Origin: an uncultured Sutterella sp.
GTDB lineage: Bacteria > Pseudomonadota > Gammaproteobacteria > Burkholderiales > Burkholderiaceae_F
Direction of reading: 5' to 3'
Assembly: GCA_958347955.1 (NCBI GenBank)
Contig: CATVXH010000001.1
Location: forward strand, 248,001 to 312,000
Length of the DNA: 64,000 nt
Position numbers and translations under genes: made by a program. Below the pieces are notes generated by a model that saw only the letters and a list, made by a program, of their open reading frames with translations, made no database searches and was not told where the DNA came from. Below, piece after piece: positions 53,275 to 60,929 of the stretch; positions within the stretch are counted from its first letter, which is position 1; each line of letters begins with the position of its first letter.

Positions 53275-54540
53275 ATGTCGGAGTTGCAACAAAAAGGTTT
53301 TGAATTTGCGAAGAAAATTTTTGATGACATTCGTGAAATGAGTCGAGATGTGCAAGGCGTTACTCGCCAGGCTTTCTCGGCAAAAGAGACTGAAGTGCTC
53401 GAATATTTGACAGCCATTGGACGCGAACTTCAGTTGGAAATTAAACCGGACTGTGCAGGCAATGTTTGGATGACCTTGCCCGGTAAGAATCGTGATTTGC
53501 CGGCTTTTGTCGCTGGTTCTCACGTCGACAGTGTTCCCCAAGGGGGTAATTACGACGGATTGGCTGGTGTGACAGCCGCACTTACTGTGGCGTGGTGGAT
53601 GCGTCAGATAGGGTTTCAGCCCACGCGTGATTACACGGTGCTGATGATGCGAGGCGAGGAAAGTTCGTTTTTCGGTAAAGCCTACATGGGGTCTCTGGGG
53701 ATGCTCGGCAAGCTGACCGAAAAGGACTTGGCTTTGAAGATCCGCGATGGTTCCTGCACGTTGGCTCAAGCCATGCAGTCCTGCGGAATTGATACGACGG
53801 CCGTCTCCGGAGGCAAGGCGCTAATTGACATTGATAAAATCGCGGCTTTTGTGGAATTGCATATCGAGCAAGGACCAACTTTAGATGCGCAAAAGGAAGC
53901 CCGCGCAGGTATTGTGACAGGAATTCGAGGCAATATTCGTCATAAAGCCGTGAAAATTTTGGGAGAGGCGGCTCACTCCGGGGCGACTGATAAGCCTTAC
54001 CGTCATGACGCGCTGATGGCATTTACTGATTGGATGCAACGTGTTGACCGCGCTTGGGATCGTTGGCTGGTAAACGGCGAGGATTTGGTCTTTACTGTGG
54101 GTGTGCTAAAGATGGCTTCCAGCGCCGCGATCTCAGTGATCCCCGGAGAGGTTACATTTTCTGTCGACATTCGAAGCCTAAAGGCCGATACTGCGCGGCG
54201 TTTCCACGACTTAATGCAAAAGTATGGAGAAGAGGTGGCTGAGGAGCGGGGAGTAAAAATCGAGTACGATCCTGCATTGCTAACGGCTCCCTCCGGAGTT
54301 GATCCTCAATTGAGTGATAGGCTTGAGTCTAGTGCCAAGGCGGAAGGAATTCCTTGCATCCGCCTGGCCTCTGGCGCCGGTCATGACTCCGCCGTTTTAG
54401 GTAATAACGGTATTCCAGTCGCTATGATTTTTGTGGCTAACCAATTGGGTTCGCATAATCCCCATGAAGCTATGAAGATGGAAGATTTCTTGCAGGGGAC
54501 TGATATTTTGTGGGCTGCGGTTTCCCATTTTGATAACTAA
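53275..54540 (+). CDS. Zinc-dependent M20C amidohydrolase (carbamoylase/allantoate amidohydrolase type)
   Basis: A 421-residue enzyme with GGAG before the ATG at 53275. It has the motifs of N-carbamoyl-L-amino acid hydrolases and allantoate amidohydrolases: FVAGSHVDSVPQGGNYDGLAGV (metal His and Asp), RGEESSFFGKAYMGS (catalytic Glu), VELHIEQGPTLD, the lid EAAHSGATDKPYRHDA and the late SGAGHDSAVL. It probably releases ammonia and amino acids from carbamoyl or acyl substrates. No hydantoinase or allantoinase is nearby, so the substrate is unknown. A strong terminator follows. Confidence 0.87.
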   Translation: MSELQQKGFEFAKKIFDDIREMSRDVQGVTRQAFSAKETEVLEYLTAIGRELQLEIKPDCAGNVWMTLPGKNRDLPAFVAGSHVDSVPQGGNYDGLAGVTAALTVAWWMRQIGFQPTRDYTVLMMRGEESSFFGKAYMGSLGMLGKLTEKDLALKIRDGSCTLAQAMQSCGIDTTAVSGGKALIDIDKIAAFVELHIEQGPTLDAQKEARAGIVTGIRGNIRHKAVKILGEAAHSGATDKPYRHDALMAFTDWMQRVDRAWDRWLVNGEDLVFTVGVLKMASSAAISVIPGEVTFSVDIRSLKADTARRFHDLMQKYGEEVAEERGVKIEYDPALLTAPSGVDPQLSDRLESSAKAEGIPCIRLASGAGHDSAVLGNNGIPVAMIFVANQLGSHNPHEAMKMEDFLQGTDILWAAVSHFDN

Positions 54541-54553
54541 GTTCTGCCAATAT

Positions 54554-54581
54554 GGGCGTGCCTTGTTGGCACGCCCTTTTT
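54554..54581 (+). terminator. Terminator of the M20C gene, abutting the response regulator
   Basis: A nine-base perfect stem GGGCGTGCC / GGCACGCCC with a TTGTT loop and T5. It ends 11 bases before the next ATG. Confidence 0.92.
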
Positions 54582-54592
54582 AAGCCTTTTCT

Positions 54593-55258
54593 ATGCTGCA
54601 ATCTGAAGAAAGTCGGAAAAATTATTGTGTAGTAATCGTGGACGGTTCTCCGTTATTCCGTGAAGCCCTGGCCCGACTTCTGCACGAAGATGAAGCGTTT
54701 GGTAATGTCGCGGAAACCGGAGACAAACAGTTAGGAATGTTTTATATCGACAGACTTCAGCCCGATTTAATCATTGTGGATATGCATATGAAAAAAGGGG
54801 CAGCTGTTGAGCTTCTTCGATACGCAAAAAATCTTGATCGGCCTGCCCGTGTTGTGATGATGACAGACCGCGACGATAGTGAAGAGTTAATGGCTACGGT
54901 TCAACTTCAAGCGGAGGGGTATCTCTCTAAATTGATCGAAGTGCCGGAGCTTTTATCGCAAATCAAGAGAGTCTGCAGCGGCAAGGTCGTTGTCAGTAAT
55001 CGTTTGATGGCAGCTTTAACGCGGGCGTTTCGTGATGACACCGGTGAAGTGGATAGGGATTTGAACTGTCTCACCAATCGTGAAAAAGATGTGTTGAAAT
55101 GCTTGTCGATCGGGATGAGTAATCAACAGACAGGAGAATATTTATCTATTCAAATGGGTACCGTCAAAGTGCACGTGAAGCATATTCTTAAAAAGATGGG
55201 GTTTGCCTCACGCACACAGGCGGCATTATGGGCTCGTGACCGTGGGGTCACCATTTAA
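54593..55258 (+). CDS. NarL/FixJ-family response regulator (orphan)
   Basis: A 221-residue two-domain regulator. The receiver has D17, the phosphoacceptor D63 (VDMHM), T91 and K113 (LSKL). The C-terminal LuxR-type helix-turn-helix (about 155-215) reads LTNREKDVLKCLSIGMSNQQTGEYLS. All phosphorylation residues are present, but no histidine kinase is adjacent. An in-frame TAA at 54581-54583, inside the preceding terminator tail, fixes the start at this ATG, which has no ribosome site. It converges with a DUF4156 lipoprotein after five bases. Confidence 0.9.
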   Translation: MLQSEESRKNYCVVIVDGSPLFREALARLLHEDEAFGNVAETGDKQLGMFYIDRLQPDLIIVDMHMKKGAAVELLRYAKNLDRPARVVMMTDRDDSEELMATVQLQAEGYLSKLIEVPELLSQIKRVCSGKVVVSNRLMAALTRAFRDDTGEVDRDLNCLTNREKDVLKCLSIGMSNQQTGEYLSIQMGTVKVHVKHILKKMGFASRTQAALWARDRGVTI

Positions 55259-55263
55259 AAAAG

Positions 55264-55611
55264 TTAGCGGCACAGGTAGGCTCGGCCAATGTGAGTGACA
55301 TTTTCGAGCGCATTATCTTCATCTGTGGAGCTAAGAGTTTCCGTGATAACAACCACATTGGCCCCAAGCTTCGCGGCTTCGTTTCTCAACTCATTTCTGG
55401 CCCCGAGGGCTAAATTTCTATTACTGGTCAAGCCGCCTGTAAGCCAATTGCCTTGCGAGCCAGCCACTTCTCCCTTGTAGGCACATTGATATTGGGAAGG
55501 TAAGCTTTGCACGATAACAACACGCTGTCCTTGGGGAGAGACAGAATTAGCCATGCAGCCGGTTAACAAACCGACAGCGCCGAGAGTGATAATCAAGCGT
55601 GCGTTTAACAT
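55264..55611 (-). CDS. DUF4156-type lipoprotein
   Basis: A 115-residue lipoprotein with the lipobox GLLTGC (Cys 19). The mature part reads VVIVQSLPSQYQC, then LGARNELRNEAAKLGANVVVI, and ends AYLCR, matching the layout of DUF4156 proteins such as E. coli YjeI. Two remaining Cys may form a disulfide. The function is unknown. It converges with the response regulator. Confidence 0.78.
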   Translation of the reverse strand: MLNARLIITLGAVGLLTGCMANSVSPQGQRVVIVQSLPSQYQCAYKGEVAGSQGNWLTGGLTSNRNLALGARNELRNEAAKLGANVVVITETLSSTDEDNALENVTHIGRAYLCR

Positions 55612-55665
55612 TTTTGACCTTTAGTTTGAGTTCGTTCAGAAAGTTTACCGAATTTATTGTGAATA

Positions 55666-55698
55666 AAAAAAACAAACGCGACCCGAAGGCCGCGTTTG
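55666..55698 (-). terminator. Terminator of frdC
   Basis: CAAACGCGACC / GGCCGCGTTTG (one mismatch) around CGAA; the minus strand then reads T8. It lies 25 bases after the frdC stop. Confidence 0.88.
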
Positions 55699-55722
55699 AC
55701 AGTAATCAGTTGAAGCTGAAAA

Positions 55723-56514
55723 TTACTTGTACCAGTTGTTAACCGGTTCGTACTTCACGATCGGTTCGCCGCTTTCGACAAGGGCCTTACCGTTGCTGTA
55801 GTACGTCCACATCGTCATAGAACCGCAAGCAATCATCAGAACGACCACGCAGTACATGATCTTGCGGAGAGCTTCACGGTTGCCAGCGAGCACATCCCAC
55901 TTAACAGCCAAACGATACAGACCGATCATGCCGTGCAATTCCGTAGCCACCAAGAACACGAACGTCCAAAGCAAGCCGTTGTGATAGGTGTGCAAGGAGG
56001 AGAAGTTCGGGCCAATGGCTTCCGGATCAAGGATCATCGGGGTCACGTGCGGGAAGACCATGCCGGTCAAGATCACAGCGGTCACAATCTGAACAATCCA
56101 GAGCGTGGTATCACGGTGAGCAATGAATTGGTATTGGCTCTTGATGTTATGGAACATGCGATAGCTTGTCGGGAAACGACGCAAAGCCATCAAAGCGTGG
56201 ATGATCACCAAGAGGGTGATGATGCCAATCAAAACGACGTGCATCCAGGGGTGTTCTTCGCCGTCGAAGAAATAACCGCCAGAGAAAGCGCACAAGTTCC
56301 AGAACACATCTTTACCCAATTGGATAGAGCTCGTGAAGGCCATGTGGCAGAAGAGGAAGATGCCGAGCAACAAGCCAGTCACAGACTGAGCGACGTCACA
56401 GTAAGCCGGCCATCTGCTCTTGCGCTTGGCATTGCGCAATTCCACACCAGCGATGACTTCTTCAGAGGTCGGGGTGTTGGAATATTTTTCTTGATCAGAG
56501 GTGTACATCGACAT
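55723..56514 (-). CDS. frdC: Fumarate reductase diheme cytochrome b subunit (Wolinella type)
   Basis: A 263-residue membrane protein with five helices that oxidises menaquinol and passes electrons to FrdB. It aligns by eye with Wolinella succinogenes FrdC, including the axial heme ligands H57, H106, H156 and H193 and the Glu of the E-pathway (E192 in TELHGMIGLYRLAVKW). The ATG at 56514 has AAGG upstream; a second ATG two codons later is possible. It carries the same codon bias as frdAB though 29 kb away. Two identical palindromes lie upstream. Confidence 0.93.
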   Translation of the reverse strand: MSMYTSDQEKYSNTPTSEEVIAGVELRNAKRKSRWPAYCDVAQSVTGLLLGIFLFCHMAFTSSIQLGKDVFWNLCAFSGGYFFDGEEHPWMHVVLIGIITLLVIIHALMALRRFPTSYRMFHNIKSQYQFIAHRDTTLWIVQIVTAVILTGMVFPHVTPMILDPEAIGPNFSSLHTYHNGLLWTFVFLVATELHGMIGLYRLAVKWDVLAGNREALRKIMYCVVVLMIACGSMTMWTYYSNGKALVESGEPIVKYEPVNNWYK

Positions 56515-56724
56515 GATGATATTTACCTTTATTAAGAAGTTTTGTCCTAAGTTCAAAACGCGGTCCAAGCGCTTTGATGACATTCATATAAAAATACAAA
56601 CAGACAGAACGCTTCTGCGTTCCGACATGCGTATCATCCTCCCTTTTGGGACAAAAAGGTTTGAGTTATGTCATATCTTTTAAGGTTTTTTCAGATTAAA
56701 TTAAGTTTTCTGAATGCGAAAATA

Positions 56725-56739
56725 AGGGTTAACCCTAAT
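56725..56739. repeat. Palindromic repeat, copy 1, upstream of frdC
   Basis: AGGGTTAACCCTAAT; its first 12 bases are a perfect palindrome. It is identical to copy 2 at 56778, and their starts are 53 bases apart, close to five helical turns. Confidence 0.75.
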
Positions 56740-56777
56740 AAAAGTATTTCTAAACTGTAAGATTGCTTAGAAATGCT

Positions 56778-56792
56778 AGGGTTAACCCTAAT
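56778..56792. repeat. Palindromic repeat, copy 2, upstream of frdC
   Basis: AGGGTTAACCCTAAT again, extended to TAGGGTTAACCCTA, a perfect 14-base palindrome. Followed by T5, but no stem long enough for a terminator. Confidence 0.75.
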
Positions 56793-56815
56793 TTTTGTTG
56801 TTTGTTTTTTTCTGC

Positions 56816-57463
56816 TTAGAGTGTGCCGTATAAACGATCCCCTGCGTCACCGAGTCCGGGTACGATATAGGCTTTTTCATTCAGGTGGTCATCAAGGCTG
56901 GCCGTGTACACATCCACATCAGGGTGTAGCTTTTGGAATGTTTCAATACCTTCTGGTGCGCACAGCAGCGACATGAAAATAATGTTTTCCCCCTTTACGC
57001 CCCGTTTTTTCAAAACATCGACACCGTGAGCGGCCGAATAGCCGGTGGCAAGCATGGGATCGACTAGGAAAAAGGTTCTTCCCTCAAGGTCCGGGAGCTT
57101 GACAAGATACTCAACCGGTCGTTTATTTTCATCTCTATACATACCGATATGACCGACTCGGGCAGATGGCATCAGTTCAAGAAAGCCATCAGCCATACCC
57201 AGGCCAGCTCGGAGAATCGGAACAATGACGGGTTTTTTATCGGCAAGCACGGGCGCGTCATAGCGGCATAGCGGAGTCTCAATCTCGTGCGTGGTTAAAG
57301 GTAAATTTCTGGTGACCTCGTAACCCATCAATAAAGCGATCTCACGTAAGAGCGCGCGAAAATCCTTGGTGCAGGTATTTTTATCACGCATGATGCTCAG
57401 TTTGTGTTGAATCAATGGGTGGTCGACGATATGCAGACGGGGATAACGAGGATCTTTTTGCAT
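56816..57463 (-). CDS. upp: Uracil phosphoribosyltransferase
   Basis: A 215-residue salvage enzyme converting uracil and PRPP to UMP. VDHPLIQHKLSIMRDKNT at the start, ILRAGLGMADG, and the PRPP loop VDPMLATGYSA are characteristic; the uracil-contacting C-terminus YIVPGLGDAGDRLYGT is intact. GGAGC precedes the ATG. Single gene; a purine or uracil permease is not adjacent. Confidence 0.96.
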   Translation of the reverse strand: MQKDPRYPRLHIVDHPLIQHKLSIMRDKNTCTKDFRALLREIALLMGYEVTRNLPLTTHEIETPLCRYDAPVLADKKPVIVPILRAGLGMADGFLELMPSARVGHIGMYRDENKRPVEYLVKLPDLEGRTFFLVDPMLATGYSAAHGVDVLKKRGVKGENIIFMSLLCAPEGIETFQKLHPDVDVYTASLDDHLNEKAYIVPGLGDAGDRLYGTL

Positions 57464-57601
57464 GGCATTTGCTCCTTTGTAAACTTCTTCACCATCTTAG
57501 ACTCTTTCGTGCTCATGGAAAAGTTCTTTTGCAAAAATATGCCCTCAGTTTGCGCTCTCGTGATAGAGTTAGGAGGCTGATCATTTGTTGAGAGTTTAGT
57601 C

Positions 57602-58144
57602 ATGCATTTGAGATCTGTTTTTTTATTGATTTTGTTTGTGCTCTGTTCTGTGTTCCTGATTGTTAATTGGGAAGGCGTTATGGCAGAGGTTAACGTCAAT
57701 TTATTGTGTACGGAAATTCAGGCTCCCTTGGGTTTGATTTTACTTTTGGGACCTGGGTTGTTGATTTTGCTCTGCCTGATTTACGGTTTTGTCCAGCAAG
57801 CTGCGCTATCAATGGATTTGCGCCGCGTCAATAAGCAACTTCAGCAGGCAAGGGATTTGGCCCAAAAGGCTGAACTTTCCCGGTTTACAGAATTGAAAAA
57901 TGAATTGCAAAAGCAGATTACGGAATTACAAAATCAAAGCGCTGCCAGACACTCTTCATTGATGGCTGCGGTTAATGGAGTGCAAGCCGCCGTTGATGAA
58001 AGCGCTCAAGAGACTGTGAATTCGTTGTCCGCCAGCGTGGGTGAAGTGGAGGATCGGCTTTCGCAGTTGGTGGAAATGGCGGCAGGCAAGGACATCAATA
58101 TTACGGAAAAGAAACCTACCGTGGTCAATAAGGAAAATAGCTAG
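57602..58144 (+). CDS. LapA-like inner membrane protein with long coiled coil
   Basis: A 180-residue protein with two membrane helices (about 4-22 and 43-66) separated by a short loop with VNVNLLCTEIQAPL, the layout of LapA (DUF1049) proteins that help LPS assembly control. After the second helix comes a coiled coil of about 90 residues, much longer than the roughly 30 of E. coli LapA, and a polar tail. LapB is not adjacent. Weak ribosome site. The family assignment is by topology. Confidence 0.65.
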   Translation: MHLRSVFLLILFVLCSVFLIVNWEGVMAEVNVNLLCTEIQAPLGLILLLGPGLLILLCLIYGFVQQAALSMDLRRVNKQLQQARDLAQKAELSRFTELKNELQKQITELQNQSAARHSSLMAAVNGVQAAVDESAQETVNSLSASVGEVEDRLSQLVEMAAGKDINITEKKPTVVNKENS

Positions 58145-58170
58145 GAATTTAAACTTCTCAGCTGATCTGC

Positions 58171-58207
58171 TGCCGGTCCCAAGTTCAATTGCGACCGGCA
58201 ATTTTTT
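58171..58207. terminator. Terminator between the LapA-like gene and metI
   Basis: TGCCGGTC / GACCGGCA around a 14-base loop, followed by T6 on the plus strand. It sits between converging genes. Confidence 0.82.
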
Positions 58208-58859
58208 AGCGTTTGGAAACTTTTCTCACGCACCAATCCCCAAAACTTTGAATAACCTGCACAAAAACCACCAAGATTAAGACGACAGTCCACATGACAT
58301 CCGGCATATAACGGTTGTGTCCATAGCGAATGCCAATGTCACCCAATCCGCCTCCGCCGATCGCACCTGCCATAGCCGAATAACCAACCAAGGTAACGAT
58401 GGCGATAGTTACGCCGGCGACAATGCCCGGCATCGCTTCAGGGATCAATACCTTAGTGATGACCTGCATGTTTGTGGCTCCCATGGATTGAGCGGCTTCA
58501 ACCAAACCGCGATCAACTTCACGCAGACTTGTTTCCACCAACCGTGCGATAAAAGGGGCCACTCCAATGACAAGCGGTACCAGCGTGGCGGTGGTGCCGA
58601 TTGTGGTGCCGACGATCAGTCGTGTAAGTGGGTAAATGGCCACAAGTAAAATGATGAACGGGGTGGATCGAATGGCGTTGACAACAATACCTACCATGGT
58701 GTTTGTTGCCAAACGAGGCATCAAGCCTCCCTTGTCAGTCACGTGTAGGAGAACCCCAAGCGGAATCCCGATGATACTACCGAGCACACCGCTGCCAATC
58801 ACCATGATGACTGTTTCAATGAAGCCTTCTCCCAAGAGAGCTACGATGTCGGCATTCAT
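58206..58859 (-). CDS. metI: Methionine ABC transporter permease
   Basis: A 217-residue permease with five membrane helices, the MetI motif IPLGVLLHVTDKGG in the N-terminal part and the EAA-type loop EAAQSMGATNMQVITKVLIPEAMPGI. It pairs with MetN for D/L-methionine uptake. It overlaps metN by four bases (ATGA). No metQ follows; a terminator lies at its end. Confidence 0.94.
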   Translation of the reverse strand: MNADIVALLGEGFIETVIMVIGSGVLGSIIGIPLGVLLHVTDKGGLMPRLATNTMVGIVVNAIRSTPFIILLVAIYPLTRLIVGTTIGTTATLVPLVIGVAPFIARLVETSLREVDRGLVEAAQSMGATNMQVITKVLIPEAMPGIVAGVTIAIVTLVGYSAMAGAIGGGGLGDIGIRYGHNRYMPDVMWTVVLILVVFVQVIQSFGDWCVRKVSKR

Positions 58860-59908
58860 GATAAATCAACCTCTTCAAACTCAACTTTGTTGTCTTTTAA
58901 AAATTGCAGAGCATTTGTGTAATTGTCACGATTAGGACTTTCCGCCAAAATCGTAAGCATACCGAAGCTGGTTCCCTTCAGTTCTTCAACTTGACCTTGA
59001 AGAATATTGAAATCAATTTCAAATTGACGAGTAATGATGGAAAGCACAGGCAGGGTGACTTCTGAACCCACAAAAGTCAATCGGAGCAGTTTGGCGAAGC
59101 GACCGTTTTGTTGAGCTGTTTCTATGCGATCTCGAACAGTGTTGTAAATACGTTGCGGCATATCGTGCACGACCACGTCAGCCAGCATGGCTCGAGTCGT
59201 CGGATGTTTTGGATGACGGAAAACATCCAACACTGTTCCGCTTTCAACAATTTGCCCTTTGTCCAATACAACCACTCGGTCGCATATCTGTTTAACCACT
59301 TCCATTTCATGAGTAATTAGGACAATGGTAACTCCCAAAGTTTGATTAATTCTGGAGAGCAATTCCAAAGTGGATCGGGTTGTTTCTGGGTCCAGGGCAC
59401 TGGTAGCTTCATCAGAAAGCAGTACGATTGGGTCATTGGCTAGTGCTCTGGCAATGCCGACACGTTGTTTTTGCCCGCCGGATAGTTGACGAGGGTACTT
59501 GTTTTTATGTTCGGCTAGTCCTACCAATTCAATCAGATGATTGACCTTACGATTGATTTCTTCTTGTGGAACATTGTGTAGCTCAAGAGGAAGAGCAATG
59601 TTTTCAAAAACAGTACGAGAACTCAGAAGATTGAAGTGTTGAAAAATCATGCCGATTTTGGAGCGCAGAACCCTAAGCTCGTCAGCATTCAGGTCGTTGA
59701 GGCACTGATTGTTGACTCGGACTGTGCCTTCTGTCGGTTTGTTCAGAAAATTAATTGCTCTCACTAACGTAGACTTGCCCGCACCGGAACGGCCAATAAT
59801 GCCGAAAATTTCTCCTTTATTAATGTGCAGGGTGACGTCCTTGACGGCGTGAACTGTTTTTCCGTCAGGAGTCGTGAAGGCTTGAGAGAGATGACTGATG
59901 TCAATCAT
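58856..59908 (-). CDS. metN: Methionine ABC transporter ATP-binding protein
   Basis: A 350-residue ATPase: Walker A GRSGAGKSTL, signature LSGGQKQRVGIARAL, Walker B VLLSDEATSALDPE, and a C-terminal NIL domain (about 265-345) that binds methionine and inhibits transport in the family. It is coupled to metI. No SAM riboswitch is seen in the short upstream region. Confidence 0.95.
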   Translation of the reverse strand: MIDISHLSQAFTTPDGKTVHAVKDVTLHINKGEIFGIIGRSGAGKSTLVRAINFLNKPTEGTVRVNNQCLNDLNADELRVLRSKIGMIFQHFNLLSSRTVFENIALPLELHNVPQEEINRKVNHLIELVGLAEHKNKYPRQLSGGQKQRVGIARALANDPIVLLSDEATSALDPETTRSTLELLSRINQTLGVTIVLITHEMEVVKQICDRVVVLDKGQIVESGTVLDVFRHPKHPTTRAMLADVVVHDMPQRIYNTVRDRIETAQQNGRFAKLLRLTFVGSEVTLPVLSIITRQFEIDFNILQGQVEELKGTSFGMLTILAESPNRDNYTNALQFLKDNKVEFEEVDLS

Positions 59909-59971
59909 TGTTCATTATTCCGAGAAAGAGAAGCGTAAAGCCTAACACAGAAATGGCAGTGCAGATACAAA

Positions 59972-59995
59972 AAAACTCGTCAACAGACGAGTTTT
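59972..59995 (-). terminator. Terminator of tRNA-Thr
   Basis: AAAACTCGT / ACGAGTTTT with a six-base loop; the minus strand then runs into T7. Confidence 0.88.
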
Positions 59996-60000
59996 AGAGA

Positions 60001-60076
60001 TGGTGCCGGTTAGAAGACTTGAACTCCCGACCTTCTCATTACGAATGAGCTGCTCTACCAACTGAGCTAAACCGGC
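60001..60076 (-). tRNA. tRNA-Thr (anticodon CGT)
   Basis: A 76-base cloverleaf on the minus strand with encoded CCA. The acceptor GCCGGTT pairs with AACCGGC, the D arm is AGCTCAGTTGGTAGAGC, the anticodon loop is TTCGTAA (CGT), and the T arm is GGGAGTTCAAGTCTTC. It resembles E. coli threonine tRNA for ACG. Confidence 0.95.
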
Positions 60077-60163
60077 ATCCAATTTTCAAGCTCCCGATTT
60101 GGGAGAAGCAGAATTATGCCGTAGTTTTTTTTAATTTGCAAACACTTTTTTCAGAAATGGCTT

Positions 60164-60637
60164 TTAAAGATATTCGATCAGGTGTTCCATGATAAAAGAG
60201 TATTCGCTCGCTGTGACCGGAGTGATGGACAAGCGGTTGCCTTTTTGTAGTATTCGCATATTTGACAGTTCGGGATATTTTCTCAAAGTTGCGATTTCGA
60301 TTAACTTAACGGCTTTGTCGACTTGAACGTCCACGCAGACCCAACGAGGATTTTCACGCTGAGATTTAGGGTCAAAGTAGACGCTGGCGGGATCAAATTG
60401 TGTTTCATCGGGTTTGGCTTCACTTGAAACGTGTGCCAGCCCGGCGATACCGGGGTTTGGGCAAGATGAGTGATAAAAGAGCACAGCATCCCCGATCTGC
60501 ATATCGTCTCTCATAAAGTTTCTGGCTTGGTAATTTCTAACTCCAAACCAAGGAACAGTTTTCCCAGGCATTGCCATTACGCTTTCAAAGGAACATTCTG
60601 AAGGCTCGGATTTCATTAACCAGAACTTTTTTGTCAT
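60164..60637 (-). CDS. EVE domain-containing protein
   Basis: A 157-residue single EVE (PUA-like) domain: FWLMKSEPSECSFE at the start, WFGVRNYQARNFMRDDMQIGDAVLFYHSSC in the middle, and the C-terminal LRKYPELSNMRIL. EVE domains bind modified bases in RNA or DNA; the cellular role of the bacterial single-domain form is unclear. The ATG at 60637 is chosen because the frame upstream runs through a structured RNA candidate. The 6S-like RNA lies directly upstream, an arrangement I recall from other betaproteobacteria. Confidence 0.88.
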   Translation of the reverse strand: MTKKFWLMKSEPSECSFESVMAMPGKTVPWFGVRNYQARNFMRDDMQIGDAVLFYHSSCPNPGIAGLAHVSSEAKPDETQFDPASVYFDPKSQRENPRWVCVDVQVDKAVKLIEIATLRKYPELSNMRILQKGNRLSITPVTASEYSFIMEHLIEYL

Positions 60638-60659
60638 GGAGAACCACTGAGGAGGTGAT

Positions 60660-60806
60660 GAAAAAGTTCCCAATAGGGGTTGCCTTGCATCCTGAGTCCG
60701 AAGAATCAAGATTGGTCGCCTCTGAGACGGGTTTCGGGGAAGCAACACGTGCCTCCACACAGCCGGCCCCAAGTCCAGCAACCGGTTGGGTTAAGCATTG
60801 GAACAA
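60660..60806 (-). ncRNA. ssrS: 6S RNA candidate
   Basis: On the minus strand the 5' end TTGTTCCAAT can pair with the 3' ATTGGGAACTT (one bulge), and further in GGTTGC pairs with GCAACC. This leaves a long central region with an apical GGGG-CCCC hairpin, which is the overall shape of 6S RNA. The 3' end runs into TTTTT. A -10 like TAAGAT at 60810-60815 would start transcription at the closing stem. Position upstream of an EVE gene supports the call. The length (about 147) is somewhat short and I could not match the sequence to a consensus. Confidence 0.5.
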
Positions 60807-60881
60807 GGAATCTTAAAGCAACCTATCACCTATCGGGAACAAGGTAATTGTGTATCAGATTGATGGAAATTACAAATTGCG

Positions 60882-60922
60882 GGGCGCAACTTTTGAAAAA
60901 GAATATTTCAAAGTTTGCGCCC
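60882..60922 (-). terminator. Long hairpin after uppP
   Basis: A 17-base stem GGGCGCAACTTTTGAAA / TTTCAAAGTTTGCGCCC with one mismatch, eight bases after the uppP stop. No T-run follows on the minus strand. Confidence 0.6.
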
Positions 60923-60929
60923 GTTGGAA

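Larger units (their letters stand above)
56515..56815. other. frdC upstream region
   Basis: About 300 A+T-rich bases between the frdC start and the upp stop. Apart from two palindromes (56725, 56778) and an imperfect CCCTTTTGGGA inverted repeat near 56641, nothing coding is seen. It should hold the frdC promoter. Confidence 0.6.

Noticed and set aside
56725..56792. Telomere-like TTAGGG repeats
   Set aside because: The similarity comes from a palindromic operator-like site present in just two copies; there is no tandem array.
59909..60000. SAM riboswitch before metN
   Set aside because: The interval is short and is occupied by the tRNA-Thr terminator; no known SAM riboswitch core is visible.
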